Shown: positions 13,561 to 24,606 of the stretch, in pieces
Numbering within the stretch: the first letter of the stretch is position 1
Layout of the letters: every line of letters starts with the position of its first letter
From: Erythrophleum ivorense
Taxonomy: Eukaryota > Streptophyta > Magnoliopsida > Fabales > Fabaceae
Length of the DNA: 64,000 nucleotides
Direction of reading: 5' to 3'
NCBI GenBank assembly: GCA_026724425.1
Contig: JAIUCV010000009.1
Span: 21,726,388 to 21,790,387 of the forward strand
Made by a program: the position numbers and the translations under genes
Notes under the pieces: generated by a model
Databases searched by the model: none
What the model was told of the DNA's origin: nothing
The model's input: the letters and a program-made list of their open reading frames with translations, nothing else

Positions 13561-15213
13561 AAAAATCCATGAGGAAAAGTGTGAGGCCAATCCATCCACT
13601 TGGCAAGCTCTTGAATGTCTTGTATGACTTATTCACATGCCAAGCTTGCTTCTTGAATGTTCATGACCTCCATGATAATCCATGCATGCATTTTCAAGAC
13701 TTGCTTTGCATATGGTTATGTGTGATTAAATGGGAGAGAAGCTATTGGAATTTTTTGAATCTCATTCCCTCCTCTCCAATGATCTAATTGCTACGTGGAC
13801 CCAAAGAGCAAGGCAATAGGAGTCAACCACATGGAGAGATGAAGCAATGACATTGAAATGTGGCAAATTTTGTTACTTTAAGGCTATAAGGTGACAATTG
13901 ATGTATTCAATATATGTATATATAGTATAATGTTATGAACATATGTAATTATGATATTATGACATGTATGAATGGGAGAATATGCTATGTGACCATTAGA
14001 ATGTAATTGAGTATGTTTATGGCATTATAGTTTCATGAATGGCTTTGTGGAAATATGCATATGTGTGGATGAAATGGCCAAAATGAGATGCGTGAGGTTT
14101 AGGACCATTGGGAAGCTTACACAAGTCTTAGACATGCTTTTAGACTTGGCCAAAAGGTGTCAAATCCTAGGAAAAGCCATTTGTTACTTTGATACCCTAT
14201 ATGGAGCCAAAAATGACTATAATGGAACTCCATCTCACTTTTTTGCCTAATGAGCTCTTTTGATTTGAGATTTGTTATGCAATTAGAGCTTGTTGAGAGC
14301 TTTTTGGAAAGATAAAGAATATAATTTTTGGAGGTCTACAGAAAATTTGATAAATTTTCAAAGTTGGTAATTTTTTTGATTTTAGTCTGTTGCAATTATT
14401 TATTGGTCTAAAAATGAAATCTGTCACATAAGGCTCCAAATGATGTCAATTCCTATGACATTTTATACAGAGAAAGTAAACATTTACAAGACTCGTGCCA
14501 ACTAGAAGCACCTCATTTGGAGGTCTAAAGAGGGAGATATAAATTTTTGAATATTCTATCCAGTATCAGGAGTTTTACCCAACCTGAGTTACTGTTCTAT
14601 TAAATTCCGAGGTCTGGGCTGCTTGAGCTGGTTTGAAATATTTTTTTCCTCTAGCTACATCCACATATTTCCATATTAATATCTATTTCATGGATTTGAT
14701 ATTTATGGAATTAATTGGATATTTTCAAAGTTCGCTACAGAAATCTGTGACAACTCTAGGAGGCAGTTTGACCTCTGGACCTTTTTGGATGTCAAACGTC
14801 CATTGTGATGGATGTTATGATTTGTACATATTTTTAGTGTGAATTAGACATCTGTAGCTTTCCAAAATGGCTAAGATTGATTTTTCTATAATTAGTTATA
14901 ATTTTTCAAACTTAGGTCAGAAAAAGGGCCAATTCTGGCCGAAAATGCACATGACTATTTTGAGCTTTCTTTGAGTTCTATGAGTTGTGGGCTACATTTT
15001 ATGATGCAAATGAGTTTTATTCATGTAATTAAATATGATAATATGTTGTATGAGTTTATACGATCCATATGACTCCGAATGATATTTTTATACCTGACGC
15101 AACGCGAAAATATTCATTATTTTTATGTTATTTCCTTGATTCTTCCCTGAGATGTCTAATGGGAAGCATAAAGATAGCATGAAATGAGCTAGAATTTATG
15201 GTGTTATATACCC

Positions 15214-15457
15214 CCTGAAAGAGAGATAGAGTTCCCCATAAGTATAGTGCCTAGGCTAGACTAGTGTCCAAGGCTCCTTATAAGATGACTTTCACCGAGC
15301 TTGCTGAGCTAAAAAAGCAGATAGAGGAGCGATTAGAGAAAGGGTTTATTTGCCCTAGTGTGTCATCTTAGGGAGCTCCAGTGCTATTTGTGAAAAAGAA
15401 AGATGGTAACTTGAGATTGTGTATAGATTATAGATAATTGAATAAAGTTATCAACTA
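15214..15457 (+). pseudogene. G1 RT, N-terminal piece
   Basis: This encodes the RT entry region. Recognisable are PEREIEF, then AELKKQIEERLEKGFICPSV, then GAPVLFVKKKDGNLRLCIDY and LNKV. Internal stops replace the Trp of the SPWGAPV motif and the Gln of YRQLNKV, the changes expected from C-to-T decay. The piece is cut at 15457 by the block at 15458-18289 and resumes at 18290. Confidence 0.85.
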
Positions 15458-18289
15458 TGATGACCCTAACTTCTAACCATGTAATTAAGATAAAATACGT
15501 GATTAATAACCATAAATCAGGGTACAAGACATTAAGACTAATTACATTTGGAAAATATAGGAAAATTTGAACCTTTATGTTATTAGAGTCATCAACCAAA
15601 TAATTACAAGCATTCATGTACACAAAGGGAAATAAACGCTCATTTATAGGCCTTTGATTCTATTACCCATTAATTCTAACTCACAAAAATCTTCTACCAA
15701 TGTTTCTAAGTCATTCCTTGAGGTTACCATATGAAAAACCAAGATTTCTAAGTTAGAATGAGAGTTTGGGACCGTTAGCCGCGGTGAGTTAAAGCTTCGC
15801 TGTGGCGAAGAATCCTCCTGGAGCCTACCTCGCTTGCCTCTTGCTATTCGGCCACAGCCAACTCTCCCTTTCATCGCAACTAATTCCTCCTTGGAATGCC
15901 TAATAAATTCTCACAAAAGTTCACCTGCGGCCAATTCCCATTTAGCCATGGCGAATTACCCTCTAGACAACTTCCAATTTTGCCTCTCACATTTCACTGC
16001 GACTAATTCCACTTTTTGCCACGTGAATTACTCTCTGGTACTCCCCTTAGGTAACTCGCCTCTATTAGCCATGGCTAATCCCATTTTAGCCATGGCGAAA
16101 TACTTTCTGATCCTACAACTCCTAAAATCTTATCTCATACTCTCCACTTTCCTTCCAATGACACCCTAGGGCCACTCTACCTTAATTTTTGGGGTTCCAA
16201 TAGCTTTCTTTAGCCTCATTTACCTAGCCTATCTATTATTACTAGTTCAAGACTTAAATGTTAATTTCTACTCCTCCAACTACCATATATCAGCAAGTCT
16301 ATAGAGTAATAATAGTAAGAGTTCATGAACTATCAACCATTATCATTCAATACATATTCCATTAAAGATTCCATACATCACTGATTCAAATCAACAATCT
16401 AATATATCCCATGTTGACATTTCCAGTAGTAGACCATATTATGAATTCAACAAAGCTCATACATTAGATACTATAAGTTCATACATCTAATACCAAACTA
16501 TAATGAGACTTAACTCCTTAATAGATACATGCCAACAAATCAAAATGTACCTACACTTGGCAACATGATAACATGATGATGCTAGATAAACAAATAACAA
16601 AATTGCATCTATTATACTCAGGTCAGCCCAAGTGTAGCCTCTTCTACATATGGCTGGAGCTCATGGATTTTCATCCACCTGCTTCCCCTTATCTTTACCC
16701 GAAGGGCCTTCACCTAAAAGTATGATCCCATGAAATAGGGTGAGATGCAAATCTCAGTAACCAAGGAAAATTTCATTCATATATTCCAGTTTAATTAACA
16801 TATATGCATGATTTCATATAAGCATCAGAAAATATACCAGTCATATCAATAAATGAAACAATTAGGTTATCTATGATTACTATCCCATACTAGCAATCAC
16901 AATTCCACATGTTAAAGGCCATTAACATCGAGAAAGGCCCGTCCACGGCACCCACTCCCCAATGAGCACAACCAAGGCTCAATGCATCTAGGGTCTAATC
17001 ATAACCTGGTGCCCGATCGAAGTATATGCATGAGTGGCAACAGCACCACAACTCCACCATGGACTCACAAGGTCCAATCACACATAACAGATAGCCAACC
17101 AATTCATTTAGCATCAAAATCATAATCATGCGGCAAATACAAAATTAAAACAGACCATATACATGGAATTAGCGTAACCCTGGTTACCTCACTCTGCAAA
17201 CAATTGAAAAGCCACCAACAGTGCCAAAATCTCCCTATAACCATAACATCAGAAGATTACTATTTTAAATCATAATGTACAGCAGCAACAAGTACCCAAG
17301 GAATTAAAATACTAATGGCTACTCGGAAGACGCTTACCCAACCACTATAAATCCCTAAATTCGGATTGAATATGTCCTCTACCAAAACTTTAATATATCA
17401 CCCTACTTCCTAAGCAAATTTGTACATAATTAATACCCATACTACAAATCAACTATGGGGGTCTTAAACTAGCAGAAAATACATTAGAATGGAGAGTTTA
17501 CACTTATCCAATATCCCTCCTAGCCTCTACCTCTAAAAATCCTCTAGGAAAATACCAAACAACCACATTTCAGATTTTGGATATGGTGAAAATGCTCCAA
17601 ATGAGAAACTAATCAAGTCAAAATGAAGAGAAAGGGAAGGGGATTAAGTTATATAACAAGTACCTTAGCTAATTTTGAGCTTAAAAGTGAGAAATGGTGG
17701 ATTTCTTGCCCCAAACCCTAGCCTCCCTCCAAACCTCCGAAAATGAGTTATGTGTTTTGCGTTTCTGCATAAGGAAGGGGAAAGGCTGAATATGTTTCGG
17801 GTTTTGGATGGGTTTGGGCTGACCCAATGGCCCAAGTCCATATGGGTTTAGACTTTGAGTAGAATTAGGCTGAATTTTAATTTGTTAGTCCAATTTCAAC
17901 AATTCAAACTTTTAATTGGGTTAGGTCAAGTTTTCAAGAGCCCACTTAGTTGAAGTCTACACAAGGAGTATTGGGCAATTACAAGGGCTTATATATCTCA
18001 TTAAATCAAATTGGGCCCTCCCTAAGTGCTCTCTCTTGGGCCAAGTCTCACATTAAAAAGGTTGGGTCTGCGCCTAAAATTATTGGGCCTCCATTAGTCC
18101 CTAACCTTGGCCTACTTAATTTAATTTGAGCCTAGATGGGATTTATAACTCAATTAAATTTCAAACTCATATTAATAATTTATCTCTCTAAAATTTTTAT
18201 TTACTTAACTTGCCCAATTATTCCATATTAATTATTCTTAATTAACATAAATCCATGATTAATACCTTAATTAATTTTGGGGTGTTACA
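15458..18289 (-). mobile_element. LTR-like block F (different long-LTR family), opposite orientation
   Basis: On the minus strand it begins TGTAACACCCC and ends GGGTCATCA, TG...CA termini typical of an LTR. It splits the G1 RT between LNKV and KNKY. No protein domain is seen in its 2.8 kb, which suits a solo LTR. Its sequence does not align by eye with A-E, so it is a separate family. The flanks aacta and ccata match poorly, so the target duplication is unclear and the left edge could be off by a few bases. It carries a run of degenerate CCATGG/AATT repeats at 15780-16110. Confidence 0.65.
15780..16110. repeat. Degenerate gccatggcgaatta repeats within F
   Basis: Seven or more imperfect copies of a ~20-25 bp unit built on tagccatggcgaattaccc occur, clearest at 15944, 16056 and 16086, alternating with gcgactaattcc variants. 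GC content is higher than in the surroundings. Confidence 0.6.
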
Positions 18290-19039
18290 CCATAAAAAAT
18301 AAATATCTTCTCCTTAGAATAAATGATTTGTTAGATCAGCTGGTTGGGGCATTTATATTTTTCAAGATAAATCTTAAATTTAGGTACCACCAGCTGAGAG
18401 TAAGAGCTGAAGATGTTCCAAAGACGGCCTTCAGAACTAGATATGGACACTATGAGTTCCTTGTGATGCCATTCAGGCTAACAAATGTACCCACTATGTT
18501 TATAGACTATATGAACAGGGTATTCAGACTGTATCTAATTAAATTTGTTATGGTCTTTATTGATAATATTTTAGTGTATTCTAGATCTTTTGAAGAGCAT
18601 GAGAGGCATCTGAGATTAGTCTTAGAGACTCTAAGAAATAAGAGATTGTATGCCAAACTAAGTAAATGTGAGTTTTAACAAATCGAGGTGAAATTCTTAG
18701 GTCATGTGATTTCACGAGACGGGGTCGTGGTAGATTTCCATAAAGTTGAGGTTATGTTATAGTGAGATAGGCCTAGGACGATCACTGAGGTTAGGAGTTT
18801 CCTTAGTTTGGCAAGATATTACTGAAGATTTATCCAAGGCTTTTCTCAGATGGCCTTGCCTCTCACGAGGTTGATTTGAAAGGATACACCTTTCATGTAG
18901 GATGATAGATGTGGGAGGAGTTTCTAAGAGTTGCAACTCCGATTGACCACTACCCTTGTACTAGTTATTCCTGACCCTAGTTTACCATTTATGGTATATA
19001 GTGATGCCTCGAGGAGAGGGTTAAGATGTGTGCTGATGC
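18290..19039 (+). pseudogene. G1 RT, central piece
   Basis: This continues the reverse transcriptase: KNKYLLLRINDLLDQL, then KTAFRTRYGHYEFLVMPF, then the catalytic region VMVFIDNILVYSRSFEEH. The family motif is FIDDILVYS; here the second catalytic Asp is Asn, so the polymerase would be inactive even without the stops. The first 133 codons stay open (18277-18678); a stop follows after KLSKCEF. The piece is cut at 19039 by solo LTR B, within LMQ of the RNase H entry. Confidence 0.85.
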
Positions 19040-22000
19040 TGTAATGTCCAATTTTTGTTAAACGACAGAAACAGGAGCATTTTCAAAGCAAGTCCCCCGA
19101 AATGAATTAGTTAAGATCCCAAAAAATTTAAGTTATAGTCTAGACTCCTAAATGAGAATTCTAGGCTCAGATAGAAAGAAAAATGGAGCTAGAATGAAGA
19201 AACAAATTTTATCAGAAAACTTATAAAATGTAATGGCATTTTTGTAATTTTGAGCAAATTTTGAATTCACATAGGAGAGCTTTTTAAATGAAAATTTTGA
19301 GTTCTTTGGGGGCCCTGAAAACCATGGGAAGCCTCGAGACAGTTAAAAACCCTTCGATAGATGTTTTCCAAATGTCGATGTATCCGAACTTTGACAGATT
19401 CGTTCGAGAAGGTTTTATCTCAGATTTGAATAATTCCAAAGGTATTTTACTAAATTGGGAACCTAAATTTTATAATGGAAGAGATGGTTCTAAAAAAGGA
19501 GCTAAAATGAAGTAGAAACAAAAATGCCAAAAACGAAGGACAAAATAAAATTTTTTGAAAAGTCATTCTTCCTCCACCTATATATATAGGGCACCCTACT
19601 TTCCCATTCACTTAGCCTCATATTTTTCTACCCCAAACCAAAGAAGAAACCCTAGGAGAGTGGTGCACCAAGGGAAGAAGAAGGGAAGGAGAAATCAAGG
19701 CTTGAAGGTAAGGAATTTTGGTAGTTTTTCATGTTGTCTTCTTTCCAAATCTCTTTTCCTCCATTCTCCTTTTTTTCTATGATTTTAATGAAGTTTATAA
19801 ATCTATTTTAAGGGAGAAATTAAGGGAAAAATTCGGATTTGAAGAGAGGAGCCTAAAGAAAATAAGATTCAAGTGAGAAAATAAGAAAAAATAAGGTAAT
19901 TTCTTCTTCCATGATTGCTACCCCTTGCTTCCCTTCTTCCTATGTTTCACCCCACTCAAGAAGTCCTAGGAGGGCTTTGTTTTTAGGCAGAACCAAGGGT
20001 GATTCTTAGGAAAAAGGGTGTGGAGATTAAGAATATGCAAAGAGAATTAACAAATAACCATGGAAATTCAAGATACAAATTCTAGGGTTTCATATGTTCC
20101 TTGCAAAATCTGATTTGATACTTTGATTTCTATGTTTAAATGAGCTCCTAAGATCCCTAAAAGGCTCCCCATATGCTTCCGCCATCAAGAAACAAAACAA
20201 AGTCCATGGAGAGCAAATTGCTTCTTAGGTTTGGCCAAGAGGGGTTTGCATATCTAGGGAGAGTTTTAAATTTTTCTAAGCCCATTTTTGAGTCATATAT
20301 GATGAATGAAAGTGAGGGGAAACTTTGGAAAAAATTTAGGAAGCCTACAAAATCAATTGGTGCCTTATGTTCCATAATATGACCTAAAGAAGCAACATAT
20401 AGTTATGCTCTTCATTTTAATTGTGTGATGACTCCAAGAGGCTTAAAAAAAGCCAAGAATCATGTATGAAAGGAAAGAATGAAGCCTAGAAAGAATTTAT
20501 TTAATGGGTGTTGCTTCATTAGGTGCATTCTTGAAAACATAAAGGGGTCAATGAGCCAAGTTAGTATCTAAGCAAGTTGTGTGGCTTTAGAATTAATTCC
20601 ATTAATCTAATTGGCTTCTATAAATTATGTTTAGGCCAAGAGAAATAATTCCCACACCTTTGTGTGTATGTGTGACACCGAGGAAGAGAGCATTGATTCA
20701 AGGAGAAAAGTGTGTAATTGCTTTCAAGGTAGCTCACTTCTCCTTCTCTCATGCATGATTGTATGCTTAACTTGTCTTTGAATGTGTGTATGTGTGTTTT
20801 AAGCCATGAAAAGTATTTTAGCATGAGCTCTTATTCTATAGTACTATGATGATGCATTATGTTTCCAAATGATGTTTATGATACTTGCATTGGTTTGTTT
20901 GAGTGTGGTGAGACCAAAAACCCTTAACCATGGTGAGGATGAGCCAAGAACTCTTAAAGTTTGGTTGAGACAAAGTAAAGAATCTCCCAAAGTAAGGTTG
21001 ACTCCTAAGAGTAAGGTTGAGTCTAAAAACCTCTTAAAGAATGGGTGAGGCAAGTCCAAAATCCACAAGTGAATGGATGAGGCTAATTCACTTGCTTGGC
21101 AAGCCTTTGTATGCTATGCATGACTGGCTCAAATGTTGAAAATATTTCTTGAATGTCTATACATGTTAATATGCCCATACATGCATTTGTAAGATTGGTT
21201 TTGCATCTTTTATATGTGATTGAAAGGGAGATGAGCTATTGGGATTACTTAAATCTCATTCCCTCCTCTCCAATATTCTAACATGCTAGGTGGACAAAGA
21301 GAACAAGGAAATGGAAGCCAACCTCTTGAAAGATGAGAGTATGCCACCAAAGTGCATGGAATATGCTTCTTTAAGGCCATGTAAGTGGCAATTGTTGTAA
21401 TCTATCATTGTATATGACCTATAATCTCTTGAACATGTATAATTATGTTAATATGTGATGTATAAATGAGAGATTATGTTATATGACCATTAGAATGTAT
21501 ATTGAGCATGTAATGGCAAATTTTGCTTCTTGAAAGTTTGATGTATTAGTGTAAAAGTGGAAGTGGAATAGCGAAAATGAGATGTGTGAGATTTGGAATC
21601 ACTTGAGTAGTCCATACAAGTCATAATCATGCTTTTAAACTTTCCTAAGAGGTGCCAAACACCTAGAGAACTTATTTGGACACTTTGGTATCTTAGATGG
21701 AGCTAAAATTGACCATATTGGAAACCTATACTACTTTTATTCAAATGAACTCTTCTTAATCTGAGATTTGGCATGAAATTAGAGATTGTTGAGAGCTTTT
21801 TGGGAAGCTAAAGTACAGAATTTTTGGAGGTCTATGAAATATTTGATGAATTTTTAAAGTTGAAAAAATTTTTGATTTTGGTCATGTAACTGTTTATACT
21901 GGTCCAAAAATGATTTCTGTCACTCAGAGGGCAAATGATGTCCAATTGCCATGAAATTTTATAAAGAGAAATTAGACACTCCTAGTGACTTTTCTCAACT

Positions 22001-22719
22001 AGAAACACCCCATTTGGATGTCTAGAAATGGAGATATGAATTTTTAAAAATTCTACCCAGTATCAGACACTCAAACTGACTTTAGGTACTGTTTGATTAG
22101 GTTTCGAGATCTGGCGTGCCTAAACTGATCTAAAGTTATTTTCACCTTTAGCTAACATCTGTAGCTTTCCAAATTGGTATCATTTACATGGATTAGATTT
22201 TTTTTGTAATTAATTGGACATTTTTAAAATTTGTAGCAGAAAGTTGTGACAGTACCAGTGGCCAGCCAGACCTCTGCACCTTTTTTATTGTCAAACATCT
22301 CCTGTATTATGTTTCATGGTCTAGACATATTTTTATCATAAAGTAGACATGTCTAGATTTCTAGAATGGCAAAGAATGTATAATTTTAATTTTTCTAGAA
22401 TTAGTTATAAGTTTCCAAAATTTGTGACAGTAAAGAGGAATTTCTGGCCTAAAATGCAACTATGTATTTTATGCTTCTCTTTGCCTTCCACGAGTTGTAG
22501 GCCACTTTTGGTGATAGAAATGAATTGCATCTATGTAATTAAATATGAAAATGTGATACGTAAGCTTATATAATCCACGGGACACTGAATAAAAATTTTA
22601 TACACGACGTAACACTAAGAAATGCATTATTTAATGCTAGTTTTCTTGCCTCTTTTGTGAATTGCTTGATATGAGGCATAGAAATAGTATGAAATGAGTT
22701 AAGAAATTATGGTGTTACA
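19040..22719 (+). mobile_element. Solo LTR B (3.68 kb) inserted at the G1 RT-RNase H boundary
   Basis: It starts TGTAATGTCC and ends ggtgttaca. Flanks are gatgc (19035-19039) and gatac (22720-22724), a 5-bp duplication with one transition. It aligns along its length with solo LTR A (shared gatggaaagaaaaatrgagctaga-type stretch near 11715 and 19170). A TATA-like tatatatagg lies near 19580. It carries the family minisatellite at about 20895-21065. Confidence 0.85.
20895..21065 (+). repeat. Degenerate minisatellite in solo LTR B
   Basis: Five diverged ~30-bp units of the gtgaggatgagccaagaactc type lie at the same LTR position as in A, C and G1. Confidence 0.65.
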
Positions 22720-24556
22720 GATACAGTAGGGTAGGGTAGTGGCATATGCCTCTAGGTAGCTAAGACCTCATGAAGAGAACTATCCCACACATGACCTAGA
22801 GTTAGCCGCAGTAGTATTTGCTCTTAAGATTTGGAGGCACTATCTGTATAGTGTGAGTATAGAGATTTATAGTAACCACAAGAGTCTGAAATACCTGTTC
22901 TATCATAAGGAACTCAATATAAGACAGAGGACATGGAGGGAGTTCCTAAAAGATTATGACTATGTGTTGAAATATCATCCGGGTAAGGCCAACGTGGTGG
23001 CTGATGCCTTGAGTAGGAAATCCATCCACACTGCCCATATGATGATTAGGGAGCAAGAGCTCCTAGAGAAGTTTAGAAATTTGAACATCTTCTACCAGCT
23101 GGTACTAGGTAGATTATATTTGAGTGAGACCCGGATGGAGAATGAGTTGAGAGTCCAAATCTTAGATGCCCATAGAGAGGATGAGTTTTTAAGACAGATT
23201 AGGAGTGAGATTCTTAGGGTAGGACCTAAAAGTTCAAGATATCTAAGGATGGTATGGTAGTATATCAGGATAGAATCTATGTACCTAGTAATAATGATTT
23301 AAGAGAGAGAATTTTAGAAGAGGCACATAAGAGTAAATATACTATCCACCCAGGGGGCACCAAGATGTATCAAGATCTTAAAAGAATTTTCTGGTGGCTA
23401 TGAATGAAAAATGATGTCACAGTTATGTGGCAAAATATTTAGTGTGCCAAAAGGTTAAGATAGAGCACCAAAGACCAGTTGGGTTTTTGCAACCCGTAGA
23501 TATTCTTGAGTGGAAATGAGATAGCATAGCTATGAATTTTGTTATGGGGTTACCCAGAACATCCTTTGGACACGATGCTATCTGGGTAGTTGTAGATAGA
23601 TTGACGAAGTCTGCATAATTTTTAGCAATTAGGGCTACTTATTCACTGGAGAGATTAGCCCAATTGTATATACATGAGATAGTGTGACTTCATAGAGTAC
23701 CCAGTAGCATAGTATCCGATAGAGACCCCAGGTTCACATCGAACTTCTGGAGGTCGTTACAGCATGCCTTAGGGACCAGGTTACGATTAGCACTACTTAC
23801 CACCCCTAGATAGATGGTCAAATTGAGAGGACCATCCAGACCTTAGAGGACATGTTGAGGGCATGTGTGTTAGAAACGAGGGATAACTAGGATGCATATC
23901 TGCCATTAGCAGAGTTTGCTTACAATAACAGTTACCATTCCAGTATTTAGATGGCCCCTTACGAGGCCTTATATGGGAGAAAGTGTATATCTCTGTTATG
24001 TTGGGTTGAGCTAGGTGAGAGGAGATTAGTTGACCAGACCACTCAGCAGATAGAATTGATTAGAAAGAAACTTCTTACGGTCCAGAGTAGACAGAAAAGT
24101 TATGACGATAAGAGAAGGAGGCCGTTAAAGTTTGAGATTGGAGACCATGTATTCATTCGAGTGTCTCCAATGACTGGCGTAGGTTGGTCTATGATGGGAA
24201 GAAAGCTCAGTCTTAGGTATATTAGTCCATTTGAAATCCTTGATAAAATTGGACCCGTGGCCTATCGGATAGCCCTACCTCCTAACCTAGCCCAAATCTA
24301 CAATGTTTTTCATGTCTCTCAACTAAAAAAGTACTTACCAGGCCCCTCACATGTCATAGAATATAAGCATGTTTAATTGCAGAAAAATCTTTCCTATGTA
24401 GTGAAGCCAAAGAGGATTGTAGACGTTAAACTAAAATAGCTGAGAAACAAGAACATCCTTCTAGTGAAAGTGGTCTGAAAGGGTTTGACATCTGAGGAGG
24501 CAACCTGAGAGCTAGAAGATGAAATGAGACAGAAATATCCAGAGCTATTTCCCTAA
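22720..24556 (+). pseudogene. G1 RNase H, integrase and chromodomain (broken)
   Basis: RNase H is recognisable as VVAYASR, then THDLELAAVVFALKIWRHYL and HPGKANVVADALSRKS (open 22853-23260). The integrase zinc-binding and catalytic regions follow with several stops (SDRDPRFTSNFW near 23720). The stretch 23951-24376 is open and reads MAPYEALYGRK, then LSLRYISPFEIL and GPVAYRIALPPNLAQIYNVF. A chromodomain remnant, LRNKNILLVKV and EDEMRQKYPELF, ends near 24556. The chromodomain and the GPVAYRLALPP motif are diagnostic of chromoviruses, and together with the long LTRs suggest Del/Tekay. It cannot encode a working polyprotein. Confidence 0.85.
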
Positions 24557-24592
24557 TGTACATATTTAAATTTTGAGGATGAAATTTATTTT

Positions 24593-24606
24593 AAGGGGGT
24601 GGAAAA
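24593..24606 (+). promoter_or_regulatory. G1 polypurine tract
   Basis: The purine-rich run aagggggtggaaaa sits directly before the 3' LTR start (TGTAATGAACG), where plus-strand DNA synthesis is primed in this class. Confidence 0.7.

Larger units (their letters stand above)
11537..15208 (+). mobile_element. Solo LTR A (3.67 kb) inserted before the G1 RT
   Basis: It starts TGTAACATC and ends ggtgttata. It is flanked by tacct (11532-11536) and taccc (15209-15213), a 5-bp duplication with one transition. The G1 frame reads GLP immediately before it and PEREIEF immediately after, so the insertion point is exact. No internal coding domain is present. A TATA-like ttataaatagg lies near 12121, about 580 bp into the LTR, implying a short U3 and about 3 kb of R-U5. 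Confidence 0.85.
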
